From Actinoplanes italicus (GTDB taxonomy: Bacteria; Actinomycetota; Actinomycetes; Mycobacteriales; Micromonosporaceae), in assembly GCF_003001815.1 (NCBI RefSeq), contig NZ_PVMZ01000011.1, positions 186,001 through 250,000 on the forward strand: a stretch of DNA of 64,000 nt. Reading direction: 5' to 3'. The stretch's first letter is position 1, and every line of letters starts with the position of its first letter. This document shows positions 24,720 through 33,445 of the stretch, in pieces. The notes beneath the pieces are model-generated. The model did no database searches and had not been told where the DNA came from. It was given only the letters and a program-made list of their open reading frames with translations. The position numbers and the translations under genes are program-made.

Positions 24720-26632
24720 GGCGCCGGGGACGCGACGGCCTGCGCCGTACCCGCCGGTGGGTCATCGCCTCGTTCATCGTGTCGCTGACCCTGCTGTCCG
24801 GCTTCTCCCTGATCGACGACCGGCGGCACGCCGCCATCGTGGAGGACGTCGTTCTCGACGGCGAACGGGTGACCGCCTACCAGCACGCTGCCTACCTCTC
24901 GGCGTACGAGATGTCACTGATCCAGGCGACCGCCGACAACCCGGACGGCCCCGAGCGGCAGCGGCTGCTCGCCGTCGACGACGAGACGTACCGGGCCACC
25001 CTGGCGATCGCCCAGGTCGCCCCGGACGGCAGGGACGTGACCGAGGCCGGCACCATCGCCCGGCGGCAGGCCAACCTGCGTCAGGTGATCATCTGGTACC
25101 TGTCGCTGCTGGACCGCGGCGAGACGGCGAAGGCGCTGAGCACGCTGGAGACCGTCATCGAGCCGACCTACCAGCGCAACACCGACCGGTTGCTGAGCCT
25201 GCGCGACCGCTACCAGCAGCGGTACACCCAGAACCAGGCGGCCGCCCGGCAGGACTCGCACCGGCTGGTCCGCGACGGCGTGATCGCGTTCGCGCTGAGC
25301 CTGCTCGTGCTCGCCCTGTTCGCCTGGCACACCCGCGCCCACCGCCGGCAGGTCGAGGCGCTGGCCGCCACCGACATGCTGACCGGGCTGCCGAACCGGG
25401 CCGCCTTCACGTCCGGCCTGCAGAAGGCGCTGTCCGCGGCCCGGCCGGACCCGTCCGACCCCGGCATCACCGTGCTGACCGTCAACATCGACGGGTTCCG
25501 GCACGTCAACGACCAGCTCGGCCCGCACATCGGTGACCGGCTGCTGGCCGAGGCCGGGTGGCGGCTGTCCGAGGTGGTCCGTGACAGCGACCTGGTCGCG
25601 CGGACCGGCGGCGACGAGTTCGCGATCCTGCTGCGCGACCTGGACCCGGCCCGCACCGACGTGGTCGCGGCCCGGCTGCGGGAGGCGTTCGACCAGTCGT
25701 TCCACCTCGGCGACATCACCGTCGACCTGGAGATCAGCATCGGGGCGGCGACCGCCGCGCCGGACGACGACGTCACCACCCTGCTCGGGCACGCCGACAG
25801 CGCCATGCACGACGCCAAACAGCAGCACGACAGCTTCCGCCGGTTCAACGGCGGCACCGGGCAGGACAGCGCCGACCGGCTCACCCTGCTCGGCGACCTG
25901 CGGCGCGGGCTGACCGACGACTCGCAGTTCACCCTGCACTACCAGCCGAAGGTGTCACTCACCGACGGTTCGCTGTCCGGGGTGGAAGCGCTGGCCCGCT
26001 GGCACCACCCGACGCGTGGACCGGTGCCGCCGGGACAGTTCGTGCCGGTGCTGGAGACCACGAGCCTGATCCACCCGTTCACCGAGCGGGTCCTCACCAT
26101 CGCCCTGCAGCAGGCCCGCACCTGGATGGACGCCGGCCACCGGATCCCGGTCGCGGTGAACGTCTCGACGCGCAGCCTGCTCGAGGAGTCGTTCCCGGGG
26201 CGGGTCGCCGCGCTGCTGGAGTCGAGCGGGGTGCCCGGCGAGCTGCTGTGCATCGAGATCACCGAGCACACCGTGCTGTCCGATCCGACGACCACGATCG
26301 AGGCTCTGCGCCGGGTCCGGGAGCTGGGCGTGAAGACGTCGATCGACGACTTCGGCACCGGGTACTCGTCGCTGACGTACCTCAAGCTGCTGCCCGTCGA
26401 CGAGCTGAAGATCGACCGCTCGTTCGTGTCCGACATGGTCGCCGACGCCTCCAGCCACGCGCTCGTGGCCTCGGCCGTCGACCTGGCCCACAACCTGGGC
26501 CTGACCGTGGTGGCCGAGGGCGTCGAGGACGACCCGACCGCGAAGGCGCTGGGTGGCCTGGGCTGCGACACCGCACAGGGTTACCACTTCGCCCGCCCGG
26601 TCCCGGCCGGCGACCTCCTCCTGGAGGTGTGA
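24716..26632 (+). CDS. Membrane GGDEF-EAL bifunctional c-di-GMP protein
   Basis: A 638-residue protein: a basic N-terminus, helix 1 (residues 15-35), a sensor loop of about 150 residues, helix 2 (about 188-206), then GGDEF and EAL domains. The cyclase motif is intact (TGGDEF near residue 298) with an upstream RDSD inhibitory site. The EAL domain is also intact: VEALARWHHP (about 421), EITEH, IDDFGTGYSS, ELKIDRSF and AQGYHFARP. Both synthesis and breakdown of c-di-GMP are therefore possible. It overlaps the kinase-GGDEF gene by 4 nt, so the two probably act as one signalling unit. The sensed signal is unknown. Confidence 0.88.
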   Translation: MRRRGRDGLRRTRRWVIASFIVSLTLLSGFSLIDDRRHAAIVEDVVLDGERVTAYQHAAYLSAYEMSLIQATADNPDGPERQRLLAVDDETYRATLAIAQVAPDGRDVTEAGTIARRQANLRQVIIWYLSLLDRGETAKALSTLETVIEPTYQRNTDRLLSLRDRYQQRYTQNQAAARQDSHRLVRDGVIAFALSLLVLALFAWHTRAHRRQVEALAATDMLTGLPNRAAFTSGLQKALSAARPDPSDPGITVLTVNIDGFRHVNDQLGPHIGDRLLAEAGWRLSEVVRDSDLVARTGGDEFAILLRDLDPARTDVVAARLREAFDQSFHLGDITVDLEISIGAATAAPDDDVTTLLGHADSAMHDAKQQHDSFRRFNGGTGQDSADRLTLLGDLRRGLTDDSQFTLHYQPKVSLTDGSLSGVEALARWHHPTRGPVPPGQFVPVLETTSLIHPFTERVLTIALQQARTWMDAGHRIPVAVNVSTRSLLEESFPGRVAALLESSGVPGELLCIEITEHTVLSDPTTTIEALRRVRELGVKTSIDDFGTGYSSLTYLKLLPVDELKIDRSFVSDMVADASSHALVASAVDLAHNLGLTVVAEGVEDDPTAKALGGLGCDTAQGYHFARPVPAGDLLLEV

Positions 26633-26639
26633 CACGACG

Positions 26640-26694
26640 CGGCTGTGTCTCACCGTTGTCTCGGCGCCGCTGAGACAACGGTGAGACACAGCCG
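26640..26694. terminator. Long perfect hairpin, probable bidirectional terminator
   Basis: A 23-bp perfect stem (26640-26662 with 26672-26694) and a 9-nt loop lie between the convergent GGDEF-EAL and methyltransferase genes. It is the better-preserved relative of the element at 19793-19847. Confidence 0.8.
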
Positions 26695-26701
26695 GTCGGT
26701 C

Positions 26702-27505
26702 TTACGGCTTGCGGGCCACCGCTCCGTACTCGTCGACCTCGCGCAGGTCCTCGCCGTCGGCGTCCGGCGACGGGCGCCACTTCGAGCACGGCACCAGGCC
26801 GGGCTCGAGCACCTCGAGGCCGTCGAGGAAGCGGGCAATCTGGTCGGGGTGGCGCAGGTGATAGCTGAGCGGGGCGTTCGCGTTCCACACGCCGATCGCC
26901 TCCTCGAACGCCGGCCCGTCGATCACGTTGGTGCCGTCGGCGGTGATGAAGTAGCTGCCCGAGGGCAGCTCGGCGAGCAGCGCGCGGACGATGCCGACCG
27001 CCTGCTCGATGTCGGGCACGTGACCGAGAATGTTCATCAGGATCAGGCCGACCGGCTGGTCCAGGTCGAGCGTGTTGCGCGCCGCCGCGATGATCGCCGC
27101 GGGCTCGTGCAGGTTGGCGTCGATGTACTCGGTCCTGCCCTCGGGCGTGCTGGTGAGCAGCGCCCGCGCGTGCGCCAGCACCAGCGGGTCGTTGTCGACG
27201 TAGACGATCCGCGCCTCGGCGGCCGCGGCCTGCGCCACCTGGTGGGTGTTCTCGGCCGTCGGCATGCCGGTTCCGATGTCCAGGAACTGCCGGATGCCCG
27301 CGTCTTTCACCAGGAAGGTGACGGCCCGCTTGAGGAACGCCCGCGAGTGCCGCGCCACCACCTCGATGTCCGGGTAGAGGTTCGCGAAGTCGTCGCCGAC
27401 CGCCCGGTCCACCGGGAAATTGTCCTTGCCGCCCAGCCAGTAGTTCCACACTCGTGCCGAATGCGGCACGCTGGTGTCCAGTTTGGCGGCGTCGCTGTCG
27501 GTCAT
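26702..27505 (-). CDS. SAM-dependent methyltransferase-like protein (PF04672 type)
   Basis: A 267-residue protein of the large actinomycete family with the opening SARVWNYWLGGKDNFPVDR. It has the SAM-binding motif FLDIGTGMPT, the acidic loop VYVDNDPLVLAHARALL and a C-terminal LEPGLVPCSKWRP. These proteins are abundant in actinomycetes but their substrates are mostly unknown. It converges on the GGDEF-EAL gene and is divergent from a lipoprotein gene. Confidence 0.83.
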   Translation of the reverse strand: MTDSDAAKLDTSVPHSARVWNYWLGGKDNFPVDRAVGDDFANLYPDIEVVARHSRAFLKRAVTFLVKDAGIRQFLDIGTGMPTAENTHQVAQAAAAEARIVYVDNDPLVLAHARALLTSTPEGRTEYIDANLHEPAAIIAAARNTLDLDQPVGLILMNILGHVPDIEQAVGIVRALLAELPSGSYFITADGTNVIDGPAFEEAIGVWNANAPLSYHLRHPDQIARFLDGLEVLEPGLVPCSKWRPSPDADGEDLREVDEYGAVARKP

Positions 27506-27637
27506 GGCGGCTCCCGTCGGGCGGCGTCACTGTCGGCGACGAGCATACGCCGTCCAGCATGAAGGTCCACACCGGACGATGGGTGTCCGGCCGGTAAAGT
27601 CTGACCGCTCCGGATCGCCGGCCGACACGAGGACGAG

Positions 27638-28375
27638 ATGACGACGAGATCGCGTACGGCCGCACTGACCCTGACCGTCCTGCTGCTCACCGCGTGCCGG
27701 CCGGCGGACCCCGCGCCGGCGGGCCCCACACCACCGGCGCCGTCCGGCAACGGCATCGAGACACTCGGGGCCGCGGAGATCCTCAGCCGCACGCGGGCCG
27801 CGTTCGCGAGCGCCGGCTCGTACCGCTTCGACGGCTGCCGCGGCACCGAGGGACCCCGGGCCTGCGCCGAGTACCAGGCCACCGGCGACGACTTCATCGG
27901 ACGGCTCCGGGCGCTGGACGGCACCGCGGAGATCCTCGCCGTGGACGGCCGGCACTACATGCGCCCCGATGAGAAGATGTGGGACCAGCTGCTCGAGTCC
28001 GTCACGGCCGAGCAGAAGTCGAACATGCTCGAGCGCGCGGGCGACAACTGGATCGAGACGCAGGCCGGTGGTGACTCCTTCGGCGCCAGGTTCGACCGGG
28101 CCGATCTCGTCGCGGACCTCGACGCGATCGAGGAGGTCACCATGGGGGCCCAGACCGAGGTCGACGGCCGGCCGGCGTTCACCCTGGGCACCGCCGACGG
28201 CAGCCTCATCGTCGCGACGACGGGCGAGCCGTATCCCCTCCGATGGGGTCTGGACGCGAGTTCGGTCACGCTGTCCGGCTTCGGCGCCACGTTCCCACCG
28301 GTGCAGGCGCCACCCGCGGACCAGGTGGTCAGCCTGGCCGACGTGATCGCGGCGGTCGACGGCCCGGGAGCCTGA
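27638..28375 (+). CDS. Lipoprotein, LppX/LprG-like
   Basis: A 245-residue secreted lipoprotein with signal peptide and lipobox LLTAC (Cys20). The mature domain (ILSRTRAAFASAGSYRFDG, AEILAVDGRHYMRPDEKMWDQLL, then IEEVTMGAQTEVDGRPAFTL) has the spacing of LppX/LprAFG-like lipoproteins, which carry lipids or sense the envelope. Two Cys in CRGTEGPRAC may form a disulfide. A role in lipid trafficking is inference. Confidence 0.72.
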   Translation: MTTRSRTAALTLTVLLLTACRPADPAPAGPTPPAPSGNGIETLGAAEILSRTRAAFASAGSYRFDGCRGTEGPRACAEYQATGDDFIGRLRALDGTAEILAVDGRHYMRPDEKMWDQLLESVTAEQKSNMLERAGDNWIETQAGGDSFGARFDRADLVADLDAIEEVTMGAQTEVDGRPAFTLGTADGSLIVATTGEPYPLRWGLDASSVTLSGFGATFPPVQAPPADQVVSLADVIAAVDGPGA

Positions 28376-28453
28376 CCGGCCCGAAGACCTTATGCGGCGG
28401 GACCGGCGACCGATCTGTGCGGCGCCACTTCCCCGCGATCTCCGAGGTCCCGC

Positions 28454-29524
28454 ATGCCAGTTCTGTCCCGCCCCGCGATCCTGCTCGCCGCCGCCACGGT
28501 CGCGGCCGGACTCCTCGTCGCGCCGGGCGCCGCCCTCGCCACACCGTCCACCCCGGCCGCCACCCTCGCCTCACCGGCCGCCACTCTCGCCTCACCGGGC
28601 ACCGCCCTCGCCGCCGAGACGACGACCGAGCTCACCGCCGCCGAGATGAAGGCCGCGATCGCGACCGTCACCGAGGCGACCGTCGCGGCGGGCGCCAAGG
28701 GCTGGGCCGCGCAGGGCGGCTTCAGCATCTCGGCCGGCGGCAGCAGCCTCACCGGCTGGCAGCGACTGCGGATGGACCGGGTCCGCTGGGTGGCGGACTC
28801 GACGTTCGCGATCACCGGGAGCCCCGAGTCCCGGTCGGTCCTCAAGCAGGGCGCCGGCATCTACGACCCGGTCGGGGACGGCATGAGCCGGTCCGCGCTG
28901 AAGATGATGGGACGGCCCGCGGTCCAGTACGTCTTCGAGGCTGACAAGTCGGTCACGCTCGACAAGGCTGCGCCCGGCCCGGTGGAGCTGGCCGCGCCGA
29001 CGATCGCCGCCGGGACGAGGACGGTGCACGAGGACGGCACGACCGACTACCGGTTCAGTGACCCGACGGTGGGCGACGTGACGCTGCACGCCGACGGTTC
29101 GGCGGTGCTGACCGCGGCCGAGTCGTCCCTGACCGACGACGGCCTGACCGTGTCGATGGAGATCGACTACAACTACGGCGAGCAGGACGTCCCGGTGCCC
29201 GTGGCCGGTGAGACGATCGACGCGAAGACGCTGACGACCGGTATCGCGTACCTCAACATGGCCTCGAGCGTGAAGTACGCCGCGACCGACGGTGCCGCCG
29301 CCACCCGCAAGGCCGCCAAGGGCGGCAAGATCAAGGTCGCGACGCTGCGCAAGCTGGTCGGCAAGGAGGCCGCGGCGGCCAACAAGTCCGCCGGGGCGGC
29401 GGTGGTCAAGGTCAAGAACATCACTTCGGGCGTACGGGTACACGCGACCAACCCGTGGACGAAGCAGTCGGTCGCCTACACGGTGAAGGCGTCCGGCAAG
29501 AAGGTCGTCGTGAAGAAGGCCTGA
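28454..29524 (+). CDS. Secreted protein of unknown function
   Basis: A 356-residue protein with a signal peptide (LLAAATVAAGLLVAPGAALA) followed by a short repeat (ATLASPAATLASPGTALA). The body is rich in Ala, Thr and Lys and contains a beta-rich region (DGTTDYRFSDPTVGDVTLHADG) and a strongly basic C-terminus ending KKVVVKKA. It has some resemblance to LppX-like lipid-binding domains but no lipobox. I do not recognise a family with certainty. It follows the lipoprotein gene after 78 nt. Confidence 0.65.
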   Translation: MPVLSRPAILLAAATVAAGLLVAPGAALATPSTPAATLASPAATLASPGTALAAETTTELTAAEMKAAIATVTEATVAAGAKGWAAQGGFSISAGGSSLTGWQRLRMDRVRWVADSTFAITGSPESRSVLKQGAGIYDPVGDGMSRSALKMMGRPAVQYVFEADKSVTLDKAAPGPVELAAPTIAAGTRTVHEDGTTDYRFSDPTVGDVTLHADGSAVLTAAESSLTDDGLTVSMEIDYNYGEQDVPVPVAGETIDAKTLTTGIAYLNMASSVKYAATDGAAATRKAAKGGKIKVATLRKLVGKEAAAANKSAGAAVVKVKNITSGVRVHATNPWTKQSVAYTVKASGKKVVVKKA

Positions 29525-29528
29525 CCCC

Positions 29529-29757
29529 GCGTGGTGACCTGCACCCTCCGCGAGCCGCAGGTCACCACGCAACCGCCGCCACCCAACTGCGTGGTGACCT
29601 GCACCCACCCGCGAGCCGTAAGTCACCACGCAACCGCCGCCACCCAACTGCGTGGTGACTTACGCCCACCAGCGAGCCACACATCACCACGCAACCGCCC
29701 CCGCCCTCCCGCGTGGTGAACTGCGCCCACTGGCGAGCCATACATCACCACGCGGGA
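29529..29757. repeat. Array of four hairpin-forming 60-61-bp repeats
   Basis: Four units begin with GCGTGGTGA at 29529, 29589, 29650 and 29711, and each ends in TCACCACGC. In unit 1 the arms pair over 14 bp; the right arms of units 1 and 2 also pair exactly with the left arms of units 2 and 3, so alternative folds exist. The array lies between the convergent secreted-protein and tauB genes and may terminate both. Confidence 0.7.
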
Positions 29758-29764
29758 TCGGGGG

Positions 29765-30523
29765 TCAGGTGGTCACGCGGTCTCGGATGGCGTGGCCGAT
29801 CTCGGCCCGCAGAGCGGCGAACTCCGGCAGGCCCCGCAGCTCGTCGGCGGCGATACCGGTGCGCGGCAGGTCGATCCGCAGGTCCAGGGCGATCCGCCCC
29901 GGCCGTGGTGTCAGGACCACCACCCGGCTGCCGAGGAACACCGCCTCGTCGACGCTGTGCGTGACGAAGACGCTGGTGCGTCCGGTCTCGACACTGACCC
30001 GCCGCAGATCGTCCTGCAGTTTCTCGCGCGTGAGCGCGTCCAGGGCGGCGAACGGCTCGTCGAGCAGCAGCAGGGGGTTCTCGACGGCCAGCGCCCGGGC
30101 GATGGCCACCCGCTGCTGCTGACCGCCGGAGATCTGCCACGTGCGCCGCTTGGCGACGTCGTGCAGACCCACCTTCGCGAGCAGCTCGTCGACCCGCTCG
30201 GCCCCGGCGGGCTGGCCCGCGTACTTCAGCGCCAGCGCCACGTTGCCGCCGACGGTCTTCCACGGGAACAGCCGCGGCTGCTGGAAGACCAGCCCGGCCC
30301 CGCGTCCCGGAACGGGAGCCGTGCCGTCGGTCAGCACGGTCCCGTTCGTGGGCTGCTCGAACCCGGCGATCAGGCGCAGCAGCGTGCTCTTGCCGCAGCC
30401 GGACGCGCCGACCAGGACCAGGAACTCCCCCGCCGGGACGGTCAGGTCGATCGGCCCGACCGCGGTGACGTCCCCGTAGGAGTGCGAGACGCCGTCGACG
30501 ACGATCGCGTCAGCCGAGGACAC
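29765..30523 (-). CDS. tauB: Taurine/sulfonate ABC transporter ATP-binding protein
   Basis: A 252-residue ATPase of the nitrate/sulfonate/taurine type. It has Walker A GASGCGKST, LVFQQPRLFPWKTV (the Q-loop block typical of TauB/SsuB), signature ISGGQQQRVAIARAL, Walker B LLLLDEPFAALD and the TauB-type FVTHSVDEAVFLG. Its start overlaps the tauA stop region by 14 nt. With tauA and tauC it makes a complete importer, transcribed from the tauC side. Taurine versus alkanesulfonate preference is uncertain. Confidence 0.82.
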   Translation of the reverse strand: MSSADAIVVDGVSHSYGDVTAVGPIDLTVPAGEFLVLVGASGCGKSTLLRLIAGFEQPTNGTVLTDGTAPVPGRGAGLVFQQPRLFPWKTVGGNVALALKYAGQPAGAERVDELLAKVGLHDVAKRRTWQISGGQQQRVAIARALAVENPLLLLDEPFAALDALTREKLQDDLRRVSVETGRTSVFVTHSVDEAVFLGSRVVVLTPRPGRIALDLRIDLPRTGIAADELRGLPEFAALRAEIGHAIRDRVTT

Positions 30524-31541
30524 CCGGGAGCCCCTTCACGTAGATCGCCTTCTGCACGTCGGCCAGCGAGGGCACGGCGTCGATCTTCTGCTGCGACTTG
30601 AGGAACTCGGCGGCGCTGACCAGGTTGTCGGCCAGCTTGCCGGGCGCGCCCTCGGTGCCCAGCCACTCCGGCGACGACAGGTCGGCCGGCTTGAGGAACA
30701 CGCCCTGGGACAGCTGCGCCTTGGCCTCGTCGGCGGACAGGTTCAGCTCGGCGCCGACGGCCTTGGCGGCCGCGTCCGGGTCGCTGGCGATGATGTCGAG
30801 AGCCTGGGCCTCGGCCTTGCGCCACGCGTCGACGGCCTCCGGGTGCGCGGTGACGAACGCGGTGGAGACGACACCCAGATCGAGGGTCGGCTTGCCACCG
30901 GCGGCCAGCTCGCGGCTGGTGATCAGGACCTTGCCGGTCTTCTTCAGCTCGTCGAGCGACGGCAGCCAGCTGTACGCGGCGTCGATGTCACCGCGGGTCC
31001 AGGCGGCCAGGATGTCCTGCGGCTCGAGGTCCACGATGGTCAGCTCGGACTCCTTGACCCCGGCTTTGTCCAGCGCCGCGAGCAGGCTGTAGTGGGCGGT
31101 GGAGGCGAACGGGGTGGCGACCTTCTTGCCGCGCAGCGAGGCCACGTCGGTGACGTTGCTGCCGTTGCGGGCGACCAGCGCCTCGTTGTCACCGGCCACG
31201 TCGAGAACGAACGCGACCTGGTAGGGGATGTTCAGCGGGGCGGACAGGCCACGGGCCACCGGGCTGGAGCCGATCGCCGCGATGTCGAGGCTCTTGGCGA
31301 CGAACGCGGTGTTGATGCTGGCGCCGGAGTCGAACTTCGTCCACGTGATCTTGTAGTCGGGCAGCGCCTTCTCGAGCAGCCCCTGGTTCTTGACGATCAG
31401 GTCACCGGACGGGAACGCCTGGTACGCGATCCGGATCGACTTCTCCTCCGGGTCGCCTCCGCCGCTGGCGGCCCCGTTGCCGCACGCGGCCAGCAGCAGA
31501 GCGGCGGTCGCGCCGGACAAAACAGCGAGGAACTTCTTCAC
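30510..31541 (-). CDS. tauA: Sulfonate/taurine-binding lipoprotein
   Basis: A 343-residue substrate-binding lipoprotein with lipobox LLLAAC (Cys20). The mature sequence IRIAYQAFPSGDLIVKNQGLLEKALPDYKI is the TauA/SsuA opening; FDSGASINTAFVAKSLDIAAIGSSPVARGL and ATPFASTAHYSLLAAL line the binding cleft in this family. It lies between tauC and tauB, the operon's middle gene. Confidence 0.83.
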   Translation of the reverse strand: MKKFLAVLSGATAALLLAACGNGAASGGGDPEEKSIRIAYQAFPSGDLIVKNQGLLEKALPDYKITWTKFDSGASINTAFVAKSLDIAAIGSSPVARGLSAPLNIPYQVAFVLDVAGDNEALVARNGSNVTDVASLRGKKVATPFASTAHYSLLAALDKAGVKESELTIVDLEPQDILAAWTRGDIDAAYSWLPSLDELKKTGKVLITSRELAAGGKPTLDLGVVSTAFVTAHPEAVDAWRKAEAQALDIIASDPDAAAKAVGAELNLSADEAKAQLSQGVFLKPADLSSPEWLGTEGAPGKLADNLVSAAEFLKSQQKIDAVPSLADVQKAIYVKGLPGVLG

Positions 31542-31557
31542 TGGAACGATTCCCTAT

Positions 31558-32409
31558 CTATGCGCGGCCCCGCCACGGGATCAGGCGTTCTTCGCTGATC
31601 CGCAGCAGAGCATCGATGAGCAGGCCGGAGAGGCCGATGGCGAAGAGGCCGAGGACGACCACGTCGGTCTGTGAGTAGCGCTGGGCGTCGCGGATCATGC
31701 CGCCGATGCCGGGGACGCCGTTGATGGTCTCGGCGGCGACCACCGAGGAGTACGCGACGCCGACCGCCAGCCGGATGCCGGTCATGATCTCCGGCAGGGC
31801 GTTGGGCAGCACCACGTCGCGGATGGTCTGCCAGCGTCCTGCGCCGAGCGCGCGGGCCGCCTCGACCAGGCCGGTCGGTGCGCCGTGGACGGCGGCGGCG
31901 GTGGCCACCGCGACCGGGGGCAGGGCGGCGATCGACAGCAGCCACAGCTTCGGGGTCTCGTCGATGCCGAACCAGATGATGAACAGGCTGAAGTACGCGA
32001 GCGGCGGCAGCGCGCGGACGAACGTGACGACCGGCTCGGCGACGACCCGCAGCCAGCCGACGGTGCCGAGGAGCACACCGATCAGCAGACCGCCGGCCAC
32101 GCCGATGGCCGAGCCGATGACGATCCGCCGCAGCGAGACGCCCAGGTGCTCGATGAGCAGGTGGCCGCTGTATCCCCGTACGCCGTCATGGGTCGTCGAA
32201 GTGGTGATCAGCTGATCCCAGACCGCGCCGGGCGAGGGGATGAAGGTCGGGTTGTTCATGACCCGCGCCGTCACCTCCCACAGAAGGTAGAGCGCGACCA
32301 GGGCGAGGAGACGCAGCGTCAGCCGGCGACGGAGGCCGCCGGCGGGCGCGAGCGCCGCCCTCTCCACCGGCGATGCAGGTGGGGCGGGAGCAAGGGTGGT
32401 GGTGGTCAC
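31558..32409 (-). CDS. tauC: Taurine/sulfonate ABC transporter permease
   Basis: A 283-residue permease with about six helices and the EAA-loop sequence EAARALGAGRWQTIRDVVLPNALPEIMTG. FVRALPPLAYFSLFIIWFGIDETPK is a TauC/SsuC hallmark. It is the first gene of the tauCAB operon and starts at GTG 32409. A half-site of the TTCCTAT-type motif lies 8-28 nt upstream, overlapping the probable RBS (TAGGA). Confidence 0.83.
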   Translation of the reverse strand: MTTTTLAPAPPASPVERAALAPAGGLRRRLTLRLLALVALYLLWEVTARVMNNPTFIPSPGAVWDQLITTSTTHDGVRGYSGHLLIEHLGVSLRRIVIGSAIGVAGGLLIGVLLGTVGWLRVVAEPVVTFVRALPPLAYFSLFIIWFGIDETPKLWLLSIAALPPVAVATAAAVHGAPTGLVEAARALGAGRWQTIRDVVLPNALPEIMTGIRLAVGVAYSSVVAAETINGVPGIGGMIRDAQRYSQTDVVVLGLFAIGLSGLLIDALLRISEERLIPWRGRA

Positions 32410-32416
32410 GGGATAT

Positions 32417-32496
32417 TTCCTACCTCATCTATGGAGTTAGAGGCAATATCCGTCCCACGTGCAACAACTTCGTAAAACATATATTTCTGATAGGAC
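32417..32496. promoter_or_regulatory. Degenerate copies of the TTCCTAT-N7-ATAGGAA motif in the divergent tauC/permease gap
   Basis: TTCCTAC at 32417-32423 matches one half-site in 6 of 7 positions with a poor partner at 32431-32437. ATAGGAC at 32490-32496 matches the other half-site in 6 of 7 with a partial partner AACATAT at 32476-32482. The 7-nt spacing is kept in both. These are weaker than the copies at 14342 and 51301. Confidence 0.4.
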
Positions 32497-32509
32497 TTGA
32501 GGGAGATGG

Positions 32510-33445
32510 GTGCTGCTGCCTAGCGTCATCGGCATGAGCGTCCTCACCCCGCCGCGGCAGCGGACCGCCGCCGGCGACGAACTCGTCGTCGTTCCCGCCC
32601 GACACCCGTGGCGGTGGGCCGCGACCGCGCTCGTGCTGGTGCTGCTCGCGCAGTTCACGCATGGACTGGTCACCAACCCCGGCTGGGACTGGGAGACGTT
32701 CTTCGGCTACTTCCTGGAGAAGACCGTCGTCGAGTCGCTGCTGCTCACCCTCGAGCTGACTTTCGCCGGCGCGGTCCTCGGCTTCCTCGGTGGCATCCCG
32801 CTCGCCGCGATGCGGCTGTCGTCCAACCCGGTGCTGTCCGTGGTGAGCTGGGCCTACATCTGGGTGTTCCGGTCCGTGCCACTGCTGGTGCAGCTGCTGT
32901 TCTGGGCCAACCTGGGATACCTCTACGAGACGCTGCAGGTCGGCATCCCGTTCGGGCCGGGCTTCTCGTTCCCGACCGTCAACCTGATCAGCTCGTTCGG
33001 CGCGGCGGTCCTCGGCCTCGCGCTGCACGAGGCCGCCTACGCCGGCGAGATCATCCGGGCCGGCCTGCTCTCGGTCGACTCCGGCCAGCACGAGGCCGCG
33101 GCCGCGCTCGGCATCCCGAAGTGGCGGCAGTTCTATCGGATCGTGCTGCCCCAGGCGATGCGCGCGATCCTGCCGAACGCCGCGAACCTGCTGGTCAACC
33201 TACTCAAGAGCACGTCCATCGTGTACATCCTGGCGATCGGTGAGCTGTTCTACCAGGTGCAGGTGATCTACGGCCGCAACGGGCGGGTCGTGCCGCTGCT
33301 GATGGTCGCGACCGTCTGGTACGTGATCCTCACCGCCCTGCTCTCGGTCCTGCAGTACTACACCGAGCGGCACTTCGCCCGCGGCGCGGTCCGCAACCTG
33401 CCGCCCACCCCGTTCCAGAAGCTGAAGGCGGCGATCAAGCGATGA
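32510..33445 (+). CDS. Polar amino acid ABC transporter permease
   Basis: A 311-residue permease of the His/Gln/cystine type (HisMQ/GlnP). An N-terminal extension precedes the core KTVVESLLLTLELTFAGAVLGFLGGIPLA. The EAA loop is EAAAALGIPKWRQFYRIVLPQAMRAILPNAANLLVNLLKSTS, diagnostic of the amino-acid group. GTG 32510 is preceded by GAGGG at about 7 nt; an ATG at 32534 is a possible alternative. The ATPase gene overlaps by 4 nt. Confidence 0.85.
   Translation: MLLPSVIGMSVLTPPRQRTAAGDELVVVPARHPWRWAATALVLVLLAQFTHGLVTNPGWDWETFFGYFLEKTVVESLLLTLELTFAGAVLGFLGGIPLAAMRLSSNPVLSVVSWAYIWVFRSVPLLVQLLFWANLGYLYETLQVGIPFGPGFSFPTVNLISSFGAAVLGLALHEAAYAGEIIRAGLLSVDSGQHEAAAALGIPKWRQFYRIVLPQAMRAILPNAANLLVNLLKSTSIVYILAIGELFYQVQVIYGRNGRVVPLLMVATVWYVILTALLSVLQYYTERHFARGAVRNLPPTPFQKLKAAIKR

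Noticed and set aside
29529..29757. Possible CRISPR array or coding repeat
   Set aside because: Sequence between arms is itself repeated and not spacer-like; short frames across it have no start context.
31551..31565. TTCCCTATCTATG between tauC and tauA as an operator copy
   Set aside because: It has no matching second arm and lies within a gene pair that is probably co-transcribed.
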